Positions 1 to 8,764 of a DNA stretch of 64,000 nt are shown here, in pieces (position 1 is the stretch's first letter; each line of letters starts with the position of its first letter). Origin of the DNA: Humibacter albus DSM 18994 (GTDB taxonomy: Bacteria; Actinomycetota; Actinomycetes; Actinomycetales; Microbacteriaceae). Below the pieces are notes generated by a model that was given only the letters and a program-made list of their open reading frames with translations, ran no database searches and was not told the DNA's origin. The DNA is taken from positions 676,446 through 740,445 of the forward strand of contig NZ_ATXT01000011.1 of assembly GCF_000421825.1 (NCBI RefSeq), written 5' to 3'. Position numbers and translations under genes: made by a program.

Positions 1-19
1 AGGGATCGGCGGGCATCCG

Positions 20-871
20 TCAGTCGCCGAAGACCGCGGCGCGCAACTCGCCGGAGGTGTCCGCCCAGTACGGCGGGGCCACGACGGTCAGCCCGCCGTC
101 GACGGTGATGGTCTGACCGGTGATGTACCCGGCGTGGGCACCGAGCAGGAACTCGACGGCGGATGCCATGTCGTCCGCCGTTCCCGGACGTCCGAGCGGC
201 ACCTTCTCGATCACGGACTGCATGGGCGCCATTCCCGGCACCCGCTCGTAGAAGTACTCGAGCGAGTCGGTGTCGATCAGGCCGCCGTTCACCGCGTTCA
301 CGGTGATGTTGCGCGGACCGAATTCCGTCGCCATGAACTTGACGTACGACTCCACCGCCGCCTTCGCCGCACCCAGCGAAGCGTAGGTCGGGAACGCGCG
401 CAGCGATCCGTAGCTCGTGACGGCGACGATGCGCCCACCATTCGTCATCAGGGCGGATGCCCGCTGTGCGCCGAGCACGAACGAGCGCACGTTCATGGCC
501 CAGCTGCGGTCCAGGTGGTGCAGCTTGAGCGCCGAGACCGGCTTGAAGGCGCTCGCCGCCGCGTTGGCGACGAAACCGTCGAGTCGGCCGTACTCGGCCC
601 GCACCTTCTCGAAGAGCGCGTCGATGTCGTCGGGCTCCTCGATGTCGGCCTGCACGGCCAGGCCGCCGCCACCCAGTTCGCGCGCCTCGCGCACCACGTC
701 GTCGGCCAGCTCGGCGTTCTTCTTGTAGTTGACGACCACGTGCTCACCGCGCGATGCCAGCTTCAACGCCAGCACGCGGCCGATGCCGCGTGAGCTGCCG
801 GTGATGAGCGTGACGCGCGGCCTCGCGGCCGTCTCGGCGGAGGCGGCGGATGTCGTCTCGGGTTCCGTCAT
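20..871 (-). CDS. SDR-family enoyl-thioester reductase, FabL-like
   Basis: A 283-aa short-chain dehydrogenase/reductase. The cofactor motif TGSSRGIG is at residues 24-31 and the NAAAS strand at 103-107. The active-site Tyr163 and Lys170 are separated by six residues (Y-x6-K), as in FabL/FabI enoyl-ACP reductases and unlike the Y-x3-K of FabG ketoreductases. The segment VNAVNGGLIDTDS also resembles FabL of Bacillus. I chose the ATG at 871 because AGGAG lies 11 nt upstream; an in-frame start at 931 has no better support. It is the third gene of an operon, 81 bp after the acyl-CoA dehydrogenase. The likely role is NAD(P)H-dependent reduction of an enoyl-CoA or enoyl-ACP. In this context it could reduce cyclohexenylcarbonyl-CoA intermediates, as the SDR enzyme ChcA does in Streptomyces (inference). 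Confidence 0.85.
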   Translation of the reverse strand: MTEPETTSAASAETAARPRVTLITGSSRGIGRVLALKLASRGEHVVVNYKKNAELADDVVREARELGGGGLAVQADIEEPDDIDALFEKVRAEYGRLDGFVANAAASAFKPVSALKLHHLDRSWAMNVRSFVLGAQRASALMTNGGRIVAVTSYGSLRAFPTYASLGAAKAAVESYVKFMATEFGPRNITVNAVNGGLIDTDSLEYFYERVPGMAPMQSVIEKVPLGRPGTADDMASAVEFLLGAHAGYITGQTITVDGGLTVVAPPYWADTSGELRAAVFGD

Positions 872-952
872 GAGCGGATGTGCTCCTGTTCTCGTTCGTT
901 CTTCGTTCGTGTTCGGCATGCGGTCCGGCATGCGGCTCCGGGCGGGGCTGTC

Positions 953-2119
953 TCAGACCTGGCCTGTCAGCACGGCGCGGCCGACGACCAGCTTCTGGAT
1001 CTCGTTCGTGCCCTCCTCGAAGCGCTGCGCACGGGCATCCCGGTACACGCGTTCGATGGGGTTGCGCTTCCAGTAGCCCTGGCCGCCGTGAATCTGCAGC
1101 GCCTTGTCGGTCACCCGGGTGAGCATGTCGACGGCGACCATCTTGCTCGCGCTGGAGAGCACGCCCGCCTCCGGGTCGTCGTTCTCATACGCGCGCGCCG
1201 CCTCGAGCACGAGGGCCCTGGCGGCCCGGATGTCGGCGTAGTTCTCCGCGAGCAGGAACTGCACGGCCTGGCGCTGGGCGAGCTTCTTGCCGAACGTCTC
1301 GCGACGCTGCGCGTACTGCACGGCGAGCTCCTGCGCCCGCTCGGCGAGGCCCACGCAACTCATCGCCACCGAGACACGACTGGGCAGCAAGAAACCGCCC
1401 AGCATGACTTCGAGGCCCTGACCCTCTTCGCCGACACGGTTCGCCACCGGCACGGGCGTGTCGTGAAAACGCAGGATGGCGTGGTCGGTGCCGTGCACGC
1501 CCATCGTCTGCGAGTCGTCGACCACCTCGGCGCCGTCGAGGCCGGTGTTCGGCACCATCATGGCGACGATGCCGTCCTTGCCGGTCGAGCCCTCGAGGCG
1601 GGCGGCGAGCAGCCACCAGTCGCACTTCACGCCGAACGTGATGAGGTGCTTCTCGCCGTTCAGCAGGTACCTGTCGCCCTCGCGGCGCACGGTGGAGTGG
1701 ATGTCCGCGCCGGTTCCGCCCGTCGCCTCCGTGAGCGTGAACGCGACCAGCTTCTCGCCCTTCACCGATGGCACGACGAACTTCTCGCGCTGCTCATCGG
1801 TCATGTACGGGTCCATCGCGCGCCACGTGCCGTTGATGACGTGCACGAGCATGCGGATGGACGCGTGCGAGCGGGAGACGATCTCCATCAGCTCCAGGTA
1901 CTGCGCGAATGGGATGCCGCGCCCGCCGAGCCGCTGCGGCGCCGCCAGCGAGAGATAGCCGCGGTCGCGGAGCTCGGCGAACAGTTCCGGCGGAACCTCG
2001 CCGGTCGCCTCGATGCGCTCGGCGTACTGCTCGCCGGGGCCCGTGACCCACTGCGTGATCTCGCGCTTCAGTGCGGCGTACTCGTCGGCGTCCTCACGGG
2101 TGCCGGCATCCTGGCTCAT
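953..2119 (-). CDS. acyl-CoA dehydrogenase
   Basis: A 388-aa flavoprotein of the usual length for short/medium-chain acyl-CoA dehydrogenases, with the N-terminal helical, middle beta and C-terminal helical domains in order. The FAD/substrate segment LTEATGGTGAD is near residue 125. The C-terminal signature reads RFEEGTNEIQ, with the probable catalytic base Glu369 just before Gly-Thr. The ATG at 2119 overlaps the stop codon of the upstream fusion gene (ATGA), so translation is probably coupled. It would oxidise an acyl-CoA to a 2,3-enoyl-CoA using FAD. Acyl-CoA dehydrogenase homologues accompany the cyclohexanecarboxyl-CoA genes of ansatrienin-type clusters, which fits the proposed operon role. 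A glutaryl-CoA-dehydrogenase-like function cannot be excluded from sequence alone. Confidence 0.9.
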   Translation of the reverse strand: MSQDAGTREDADEYAALKREITQWVTGPGEQYAERIEATGEVPPELFAELRDRGYLSLAAPQRLGGRGIPFAQYLELMEIVSRSHASIRMLVHVINGTWRAMDPYMTDEQREKFVVPSVKGEKLVAFTLTEATGGTGADIHSTVRREGDRYLLNGEKHLITFGVKCDWWLLAARLEGSTGKDGIVAMMVPNTGLDGAEVVDDSQTMGVHGTDHAILRFHDTPVPVANRVGEEGQGLEVMLGGFLLPSRVSVAMSCVGLAERAQELAVQYAQRRETFGKKLAQRQAVQFLLAENYADIRAARALVLEAARAYENDDPEAGVLSSASKMVAVDMLTRVTDKALQIHGGQGYWKRNPIERVYRDARAQRFEEGTNEIQKLVVGRAVLTGQV

Positions 2120-5100
2120 GCGTTCTCCTTCCGCTGCGCGTTCTCCGTGGCCACCAGCACGGCGGCCCGCTCGCGCAGCACGTTCTTCTGGATCTTGCCC
2201 ACCGCGTTGCGCGGCAGCTCGTCGATCAGTTCGACCCGCTCCGGCCAGTAGTACTTCGAGGTGCCGTGGCGTCGCAGATAATCCTGCACCTCCGCCAGTG
2301 CCAGGGGCGAACCCTGCGCCGCCGGCACCACGAAAGCGCACGCGCGTTCGCCGAGCCGAGGGTCGGGCATCGCGACGATCGCGACGTCGGTGACCTTCGG
2401 GTGCTGGTAGAGCAGATTCTCGATCTCGACGACCGGGATCTTCTCGCCGCCACGATTGATCACGTCCTTCACCCGTCCGGTGATGTGCAGGTAACCCGCC
2501 TCGTCGAGACGGGCGAGGTCGCCGGTGCGATACCAGCCGTCGTCGGTGAACACGTCTGCGGTGAGGTCGGGGCGCTGCAGGTAGCCGTCGAAGACGGTCG
2601 GCGAGCGCAGCTCGTAGTTGCCCTCCACGCCGGCGGCCACGCGCTCGCCGTTGTCGTCGACGATACGGATGTCCACGCCGAACAACGCGCGCCCGTCGCT
2701 GCCCCAGGCATCCTCGGGCTTGTCGTCCGTTCCCGCGAGCGTGCCGAGGCACGTCTCCGTGGTGCCGAACGCGCCGAGTACCCGCGTGCCCAGCACCTCG
2801 GTGGCACGCTGCGAGAGCGCGCGCGGCACGGCGGCGCCGGTGGCCACGAAGATGCGCAGGCTCTCCGGTTTCGCCTCACCTCCCTCGACCAGGGAGAGCA
2901 AGTCGGAGAGGAACGGGGTCGCCGCCTGCACGAACGTGGCCCTGCCCTCGCCGAACGCCCGCTCGAGCGCCACGCGCCCGTCCCAGATCGGCTGGATGAC
3001 CACGGCGACGCCGAGCCGCCAGGCGAGCAGCATGCCGTAGAGGAATCCGGTCTGGTGAGCGAGCGGCGACGGCACGTAGATGCGATCGTCGTGCGTGAGG
3101 CCGAGGTGGCGCACCTCCATGGCAGTGGCCAGCCCCAGGCTGCGATAGGTGTGACGCACACCCTTCGGCTCCCCTGTGGTGCCGGAGGTGAACAGCAGCT
3201 GGCAGTAGTCGTCGAGCGTGGGGGCGGCCTGCGCGATGGCATCCGTGTCCACGTCCACGGCAGCGAGCGCGGCGTCGTAGTAGCGCCAGTTCCAGTCCGT
3301 GGTGCGGGCGTCCGCCACCGCGTCGGAGGGGATGGGCGGGATCTCCACCGACGAGTCCGCACCACGCCGATTCTCGCTGCGCAGAACGATCACGTGCTCG
3401 ACCGCGAGCTCTCGGCCCTGCGACTCCGCTTCGCCGATGGCGGCGAGCAGTTCGACGACGGGCTGCCGACCGCGGAAGTAGTTCGGCAGGAACAGCACCC
3501 GGGCGCGGGACCGCGCCAGCGTCATCGCCGTCTCGCGGGGACCGAACACCGGCATGATCGGCGTCACGACACCGCCGACGCGCATGATGCCGAGCGCGAT
3601 GGCGACGAATTCGCTCCAGTTCGGCAGCTGCACCGCCACCGCCTCTCCGCGCCGCACGCCGGCCTCCAGCAGCAGCGCGGCGACTCGATCGGCCTCCTCG
3701 TCGAGCTCGCGCCAGGTGAGCGAACTCAGCGCGTGGCCGTCGGCCTCCAGCACCGCCGGCGCGTCGGGTTCCGCCGCCGCGGTCTGCGCGACGGCCTCGG
3801 TCAGCTGCAGCGGCTCGGCGGTCCCGGCGAGCGACGATGCGACATCTTCGGCCGAGGTCGCGACGGCCTCGTCCTCGTGGTCGTCGCGCTCGTCGTCGGC
3901 GGGCGGAGTGCCGATGTCCATGTGAAGTCCGATGCCGTTCATCTCGTCGAGGAAGGTGGGATAGGAGATGCGATAGGCGCGCGGATATGTCAGCGTCGAC
4001 TCGCCGTCGGCCCGGGACGCCGCGACCGCCAGCGCCATCAGGACGCGATGGTCGTTGAACGACGACATGGCCGCCCCGCTCAACGAACGCACACCCGTGA
4101 TGCGCAGCTCGTCAGGACTCTGCTCGAGTCGCCCGCCCATGCGGTTCAGCTGCAGCATGGCCGCCACGCGGTCGGACTCTTTGAGCCGGATGTGGCGCAC
4201 GTTGTGCAGCCGCGACGTTCCGTCGGCGAACGCCGCCATGGAGGAGAGCACGGGTAGCAGGTCGGGGATCGGGCCGCAGTCGACGTCGATCGGACGCAGG
4301 TCGAGACCGTCGTGGGCGATGCGCACGAAGCCGGTGTCGGCATCCAGGGTCATCGGCACGCCCATCTCGGCGGCCAGGTCGAGGAACTCGGCCTCGGGAT
4401 GATCCGTCTCGGCCGCGCGCGTCGCCGAGAGTCCCCGAAGCAGCACATCGCCCGGATGCAGCGCCGCGGCCGCGATGCCGAAGGCGGCGGAGCCGATGTC
4501 GGGCGGGATGCGGTAGTCGCACGGCGTCGCCGTCTGCTGCGCCGGGATGCGGTACGTGAGCCAGTCGTCGGAGACCTCGACGCGCAGGCCGAACATGCGC
4601 ATCATGCGCACCGTCAGATCGACGTACGGCTGCTCGTTGAGACGCCCGCCCGTGACATGAATCGTGGTGTCGTTCTCGGCGAACGGAGCGAGGAGGAGCA
4701 GACCGCTCAGCCACTGCGAGAGGGTACCGGCGATCGACACATCGCCACCGGTCGGCGCGTGCGGCTGCACCGTGATCGGCGGGCAGTCGTGCGTGCTCTG
4801 CAACCGCACGCCCATCTGGGTCAGCGAGTCGAGCAGCGCCTTGATCGGCCGGCGCTGGAAGTACTTCATGCCGGTCAGTGTCATCGGCTTGTCGGCCAGC
4901 GAGGCGAGTCCGACCATGAAATAGAGGGTGGTGCCGCTGGATCCGACGTTGAGCACGCCGTCGGGCCCGCTCGAGCCGCGCTCGACGACGTCCGAAGCCC
5001 GGTAACGGCCACCGTGCACGACGTAGGCGTCACCGTCCACGTCGATGCGCGTGCCCAGGGCACGCAGCACGCCCACCGTCCACTCGACCTGCCGAGTGGA

Positions 5101-5235
5101 CGACAGCCCCCGGATCACGCTCGTGCCCTCCGCCAGCGATGCCAGCACGAGGGCGCGGTGCGCGTGATACTTCGAGACCGGGATGTCGAGCTCGTTGACG
5201 AGCCGATCACGGGTTCCTTGGACCATCAGTCGCAT
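2116..5235 (-). CDS. EPSP-synthase-like / acyl-CoA ligase fusion protein
   Basis: A 1,039-aa two-domain protein. Residues 1 to about 440 are an EPSP synthase (AroA) fold: K22, R27, the N96...GT102 loop, the SQ pair 173-174, IPD 323-325, KESDR 352-356 and NDHR 394-397 are all visible. By eye-alignment, E. coli Ser23, Arg124 and Lys411 correspond to Tyr23, Tyr125 and Ile423, so two PEP-binding positions are lost. An acidic linker (about 445-470) joins an AMP-forming acyl-CoA synthetase: FTSGTTGEPK 682-691, GAFGTTE, YRTGD, and the adenylation lysine K1014 in GKIQK. I chose the ATG at 5235 because AAGAGG precedes it by 5 nt; the upstream start at 5343 lacks a clear site. It is the first gene of the operon and overlaps the next by ATGA. 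A shikimate-pathway intermediate could be modified by the first half and activated to a CoA thioester by the second (inference). It is unlikely to be the housekeeping AroA. Confidence 0.85.
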   Translation of the reverse strand: MRLMVQGTRDRLVNELDIPVSKYHAHRALVLASLAEGTSVIRGLSSTRQVEWTVGVLRALGTRIDVDGDAYVVHGGRYRASDVVERGSSGPDGVLNVGSSGTTLYFMVGLASLADKPMTLTGMKYFQRRPIKALLDSLTQMGVRLQSTHDCPPITVQPHAPTGGDVSIAGTLSQWLSGLLLLAPFAENDTTIHVTGGRLNEQPYVDLTVRMMRMFGLRVEVSDDWLTYRIPAQQTATPCDYRIPPDIGSAAFGIAAAALHPGDVLLRGLSATRAAETDHPEAEFLDLAAEMGVPMTLDADTGFVRIAHDGLDLRPIDVDCGPIPDLLPVLSSMAAFADGTSRLHNVRHIRLKESDRVAAMLQLNRMGGRLEQSPDELRITGVRSLSGAAMSSFNDHRVLMALAVAASRADGESTLTYPRAYRISYPTFLDEMNGIGLHMDIGTPPADDERDDHEDEAVATSAEDVASSLAGTAEPLQLTEAVAQTAAAEPDAPAVLEADGHALSSLTWRELDEEADRVAALLLEAGVRRGEAVAVQLPNWSEFVAIALGIMRVGGVVTPIMPVFGPRETAMTLARSRARVLFLPNYFRGRQPVVELLAAIGEAESQGRELAVEHVIVLRSENRRGADSSVEIPPIPSDAVADARTTDWNWRYYDAALAAVDVDTDAIAQAAPTLDDYCQLLFTSGTTGEPKGVRHTYRSLGLATAMEVRHLGLTHDDRIYVPSPLAHQTGFLYGMLLAWRLGVAVVIQPIWDGRVALERAFGEGRATFVQAATPFLSDLLSLVEGGEAKPESLRIFVATGAAVPRALSQRATEVLGTRVLGAFGTTETCLGTLAGTDDKPEDAWGSDGRALFGVDIRIVDDNGERVAAGVEGNYELRSPTVFDGYLQRPDLTADVFTDDGWYRTGDLARLDEAGYLHITGRVKDVINRGGEKIPVVEIENLLYQHPKVTDVAIVAMPDPRLGERACAFVVPAAQGSPLALAEVQDYLRRHGTSKYYWPERVELIDELPRNAVGKIQKNVLRERAAVLVATENAQRKENA

Positions 5236-5366
5236 ATATGCCTCTTCGCGTTCCTTCTCCGCCACGTCCGTCCCGACGGGACGCACACGAGACGTCGCCG
5301 GAAACAGCCATGGCACCTGTGCCTTGCCAAGGGGTCGCGACACGGAACACGTCGTCGACGAGCACC

Positions 5367-5420
5367 GTTTCCCGACCTCGGCGAACGTTAGGCTAGCCCC
5401 CGAGTCCCGAGTCGGGAAAC
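5367..5420. promoter_or_regulatory. divergent promoter with flanking inverted repeat
   Basis: Two -10 hexamers lie back to back around the palindrome GGCTAGCC: TAGGCT at 5389-5394 for the rightward gene and TAGCCT (minus, 5395-5390) for the fusion-gene operon. A perfect 10-bp inverted repeat, GTTTCCCGAC at 5367-5376 and its complement at 5411-5420, is centred within about 1 bp of these boxes, and its arms fall where each -35 element would be. This looks like an operator for a dimeric regulator or a pair of symmetric -35 elements. The sequence is directly visible; the function is inference. Confidence 0.4.
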
Positions 5421-5489
5421 CGTTCGCGTCGGCCAGGCGTGGAATGCCCCGGAGGTATGGGCTCGCCGACCACGCGAGAGGGGCGGCGC

Positions 5490-6623
5490 ATGCGGATCGA
5501 GTTCACCCGGTCGGAGCGTTCCACCGTGGGCATCGAGTGGGAGATCGCACTCGTCGACCGCGACACCGGCGACCTGGTGCAGAGCGCCGACGAGGTTCTG
5601 CACGCGCTGGAACCGGCTGACGGCGGCGAGCAGTCGCAGATCACCCACGAGCTGCTGCGCAACACCATCGAGTTGATCAGCAGCGTGCACCACAGCGTTC
5701 CCCATGCCGTCGCCGAGTTGCAGGGACTGATCGAGTCCGTGCGCGAGGTCACCGACGACCTGGGCATCGAACTGATGTGCGCCGGAACGCATCCGTTCGC
5801 GCAGTGGTTCGACCAGAAGCCGACCCCGTCGGAACGCTACGAGCATCTGCTCGAGCGCACGCAGTGGTGGGGGCGCCAGATGCTGATCTGGGGCGTGCAC
5901 GTGCACGTCGGCATCGAGCAGCGCGACAAGGTGCTGCCCATCGTGAACGGGCTGCTCACGTACCTTCCGCACCTGCAGGCGCTGAGCGCCTCGAGCCCGT
6001 TCTGGGGCGGTGTCGCCACGGGGTACGCGTCGAATCGCGCGCTGATGTTCCAGCAGCTTCCGACAGCCGGCCTGCCGTGGCAACTGGAGCACTGGAGCGA
6101 CTACGAGCGCTACGTCGACGATCTCGTGAAGACGCAGGTAATCCGCGACTACACGGAGGTCCGCTGGGACATCCGCCCGTCAGCCCACTGGGGAACCGTG
6201 GAGATGCGCGCATGCGACGGCGTCTCCACCGTGACGGAACTCGGGGCGCTGGCCGCGATCATCCATTGCCTGACGGAACGGATGTCCGCCCAGCTCGACG
6301 GTGGAGAGCCGCCTCTCGTGCTCCCGCCGTGGTTCGTGCGCGAGAACAAGTGGCGTGCGGCCCGGTACGGCATCGACGCGGACATCATTCTCGACCCCGG
6401 CGGCGCACAGGGACCGGTGGCCGACGGACTGCGCTCACTCGTGACGGAACTCGCACCGACGGCCGAGCGCCTCGGATGCTCCGCCGAGCTCGCCGATGTC
6501 GAGCGCATTCTGCGCACGGGCGTCAGCTACCAGCGGCAGCTCGCGGTGGCCGAGGCCAACGGTGGCAGTCTTCCCGCCGTGGTGTCGTCGCTGACGACGG
6601 AACTGCGAACCGGATTGAAGTAG
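5490..6623 (+). CDS. YbdK-type carboxylate-amine ligase (GCS2 family)
   Basis: A 377-aa member of the glutamate-cysteine ligase type 2 (GCS2/YbdK) family. The conserved start GIEWEIALVD, the segment HELLRNTIELIS and the stretch WGVHVHVGIEQ, which provides metal/ATP ligands in this family, are all present. Such enzymes join a carboxylate to an amine with ATP. The exact substrates of actinobacterial members are often unknown, and weak glutamate-cysteine ligase activity is reported for YbdK. The ATG at 5490 has GAGAGGGG about 6 nt upstream; an upstream ATG at 5457 has its purine run too close. It is transcribed divergently from the fusion-gene operon and converges on ffh. Confidence 0.85.
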   Translation: MRIEFTRSERSTVGIEWEIALVDRDTGDLVQSADEVLHALEPADGGEQSQITHELLRNTIELISSVHHSVPHAVAELQGLIESVREVTDDLGIELMCAGTHPFAQWFDQKPTPSERYEHLLERTQWWGRQMLIWGVHVHVGIEQRDKVLPIVNGLLTYLPHLQALSASSPFWGGVATGYASNRALMFQQLPTAGLPWQLEHWSDYERYVDDLVKTQVIRDYTEVRWDIRPSAHWGTVEMRACDGVSTVTELGALAAIIHCLTERMSAQLDGGEPPLVLPPWFVRENKWRAARYGIDADIILDPGGAQGPVADGLRSLVTELAPTAERLGCSAELADVERILRTGVSYQRQLAVAEANGGSLPAVVSSLTTELRTGLK

Positions 6624-6644
6624 AGGCCGCTCGAGCAGGGCCTC
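6623..6644. terminator. candidate bidirectional terminator hairpin
   Basis: GAGGCC (6623-6628) can pair with GGCCTC (6639-6644) around a GC-rich loop that itself contains GCTC/GAGC. The hairpin spans the 19-bp gap between the convergent stop codons of the YbdK-like gene and ffh. There is no T-tract, as is common for actinobacterial terminators. Confidence 0.35.
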
Positions 6645-8205
6645 AGCCGCGGCCGAACAGCTTCTGCACCGCCGCGAGCTCATCGCCGCTCGGAGCATTC
6701 TGGCCGCCGATGCCGAAACCGGAACCTCCCGCGTCGCCGCCGGCGGACGCGGCATTGGTTCCCGCCGCGATGGCGGCATTCTCCGCGGCGCGCTTCGCCG
6801 GGTTGCCCGAGCGCGACGACTTGCCCTTCTTCTTCTGCTGCTTGCGACCGCCATAGCTCGCACCCGGCACCGGACCCATCCCAGGAACGTTCGGCACGCC
6901 GCCCTTGGCGACGGTCTTCATCACCTTGGACGCCTGCTCGAACCGCTGCACGAGCTGGTTCACATCGGTCACGGTCATGCCGGAGCCCTTGGCGATGCGC
7001 AGTCGCCGCGAGCCGTTCAGCAGCTTCGGGTTGTGCCGTTCCGACGGCGTCATCGACTGGATGATCGCCTCGGTGCGCACGATCTCCTTCTCGTCGAACT
7101 GGTCGAGCTGCTGCCGCATCTGCCCCGCGCCGGGCAGCATGCCGATCATCTTCTTGATCGAGCCCATGTTGCGCAGCTGCTGCATCTGCTTGAGAAAGTC
7201 GTCGAGCGTGAAGCTGTCGGTCGCGAACTTCTCCGCGACCTTGCGCGCCTCCTCCTCGTCGAAGGCCTGCTGCGCCTGCTCGATGAGGGTGAGAACGTCG
7301 CCGAGGTCCAGGATGCGGCTGGCCATGCGGTCGGGGTGGAACGGCTCGAAGTCGTCGAGGCCCTCGCCGGTGGACGCGAAGATGATGGGGCGTCCGGTGA
7401 TCGACGCGATCGAGAGCGCGGCGCCGCCGCGCGCGTCGCCGTCCAGCTTGGTGAGCACGACGCCGGTGAAATCGACGCCCTCCTGGAAGGCCTTGGCCGT
7501 GTTGACGGCGTCCTGACCGATCATCGCGTCGATGACGAACAACACCTCGTCGGGGTTCGTCGCCTTGCGGATGTCGGATGCCTGCTTCATCAGTTCCGCG
7601 TCGATGCCCAGACGTCCCGCGGTGTCGATGACCACGACGTCGTGCTGCTGACGTTCGGCCTGTTTGACGGCATCCTTCGCCACACGGACGGGGTCGCCGA
7701 CGCCGTTGCCCGGCTCGGGCGCGAAGACCGGGACTCCGGCCTGCTCGCCCACGACCTGCAGCTGCGTGACGGCGTTCGGGCGCTGGAGGTCGGCGGCTAC
7801 CAGCATGGGCGTGTGGCCGTCCTTCTTCAGCCACTTCGCGAGCTTGCCCGCGAGCGTCGTCTTACCGGCGCCCTGGAGGCCGGCGAGCATGATCACCGTC
7901 GGCGGGTTCTTCGCGAACTCGAGGCGGCGCTGCTGGCCGCCGAGAATGCCGATGAGCTCCTCGTTGACGATCTGCACGACCTGCTGGGCGGGATTGAGCG
8001 CCTGATTGACCTCGTCGCTGAGGGCTCGCTCGCGCACTGTCGCAGTGAACTGCTTGACGACGTCGAGTGAGACGTCGGCGTCGAGCAGGGCGCGACGGAT
8101 CTCGCGCACGGTGCCGTCGACATCCGATGCCGAAAGCTTGCCCTTGGTGCGGAGGTTCTTGAAGGTCTCGGTGAGCCGATCGGAGAGTGTGCCGAAGGTA
8201 GCCAT
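6643..8205 (-). CDS. ffh: signal recognition particle protein Ffh (SRP54)
   Basis: A 520-aa SRP GTPase that binds 4.5S RNA and signal sequences of nascent membrane proteins and docks with FtsY. The N domain occupies about residues 1-90. The G domain shows GLQGAGKTT, the DLQRPNA segment, DTAGR and TKLDG. The methionine-rich M domain shows GMLPGAGQM and the RNA-binding helix GSRRLRIAKGSGM. The C-terminus has a KKKGK basic patch and a Gly/Ala-rich tail, as in other actinobacteria. The start MATFG at 8205 matches the family N-terminus. It lies downstream of ftsY and the small DUF2004-like gene on the same strand. Confidence 0.97.
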   Translation of the reverse strand: MATFGTLSDRLTETFKNLRTKGKLSASDVDGTVREIRRALLDADVSLDVVKQFTATVRERALSDEVNQALNPAQQVVQIVNEELIGILGGQQRRLEFAKNPPTVIMLAGLQGAGKTTLAGKLAKWLKKDGHTPMLVAADLQRPNAVTQLQVVGEQAGVPVFAPEPGNGVGDPVRVAKDAVKQAERQQHDVVVIDTAGRLGIDAELMKQASDIRKATNPDEVLFVIDAMIGQDAVNTAKAFQEGVDFTGVVLTKLDGDARGGAALSIASITGRPIIFASTGEGLDDFEPFHPDRMASRILDLGDVLTLIEQAQQAFDEEEARKVAEKFATDSFTLDDFLKQMQQLRNMGSIKKMIGMLPGAGQMRQQLDQFDEKEIVRTEAIIQSMTPSERHNPKLLNGSRRLRIAKGSGMTVTDVNQLVQRFEQASKVMKTVAKGGVPNVPGMGPVPGASYGGRKQQKKKGKSSRSGNPAKRAAENAAIAAGTNAASAGGDAGGSGFGIGGQNAPSGDELAAVQKLFGRG

Positions 8206-8258
8206 GGTGGTGTCAATGGTACTGGAGCGCACCGACCGCTCCCCGACCGGCGAGGAGG

Positions 8259-8759
8259 CTACTCGCCGTCGTCGACCGCCATCACGTCTCCGCGATCGTC
8301 GAAGCTCACCTGCAGCACCGCATCCGACTCGTCGGGATCGATCGAATAGGTGAACACGGCGAACGCTTCGTCGTCACCCGTGTTGTCGGGACGCAACGTG
8401 ACGCGCAGAAGCTGCAGCGAGCGCAGCACGTCCATGGCGATGTCGCCGGAGTTGTGCACGAGCAGATCGATCAGCGACTCGCCCATGTCGTCGACACGCT
8501 GGTCGATGTAAGACGTCGTGACCGACTCGCGCTGGCTCAGGTCGGCGATCAGAGCGTCGCGGGCGCGGGCATCCAGGCCTTCCAGCGCATGGATGACCGC
8601 AGCAGCCGAGTCCAAGCCCGTCGCCGAGACGCCGCCCGCGTCGGGCGCGGTCAGCACCACCTCGACGGGCTGCTCGGCCACCTCGATCGTCTCGGACCAG
8701 TACAGACCGCCGGCCGAATCCTCCTCGACGACGCCGAAGTAGTCGTGCTCGATCGACAT
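8259..8759 (-). CDS. small acidic protein, DUF2004-like
   Basis: A 166-aa strongly acidic protein beginning MSIEHDYFGVV. It has no signal peptide or membrane segment. It resembles DUF2004-type proteins of unknown function seen in actinobacteria; I base this on overall appearance rather than a catalytic motif. Its start is 5 bp after the ftsY stop and it is followed by ffh, so it is probably co-transcribed with the protein-targeting genes. A link to SRP function is only positional. Confidence 0.7.
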   Translation of the reverse strand: MSIEHDYFGVVEEDSAGGLYWSETIEVAEQPVEVVLTAPDAGGVSATGLDSAAAVIHALEGLDARARDALIADLSQRESVTTSYIDQRVDDMGESLIDLLVHNSGDIAMDVLRSLQLLRVTLRPDNTGDDEAFAVFTYSIDPDESDAVLQVSFDDRGDVMAVDDGE

Positions 8760-8764
8760 CGCGC

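Noticed and set aside
2116..5235. Frameshift or assembly artefact joining aroA-like and ligase genes
   Set aside because: The reading frame is continuous, with a plausible acidic linker and complete domains on both sides. The downstream gene overlaps properly, so a true fusion is the simpler reading.
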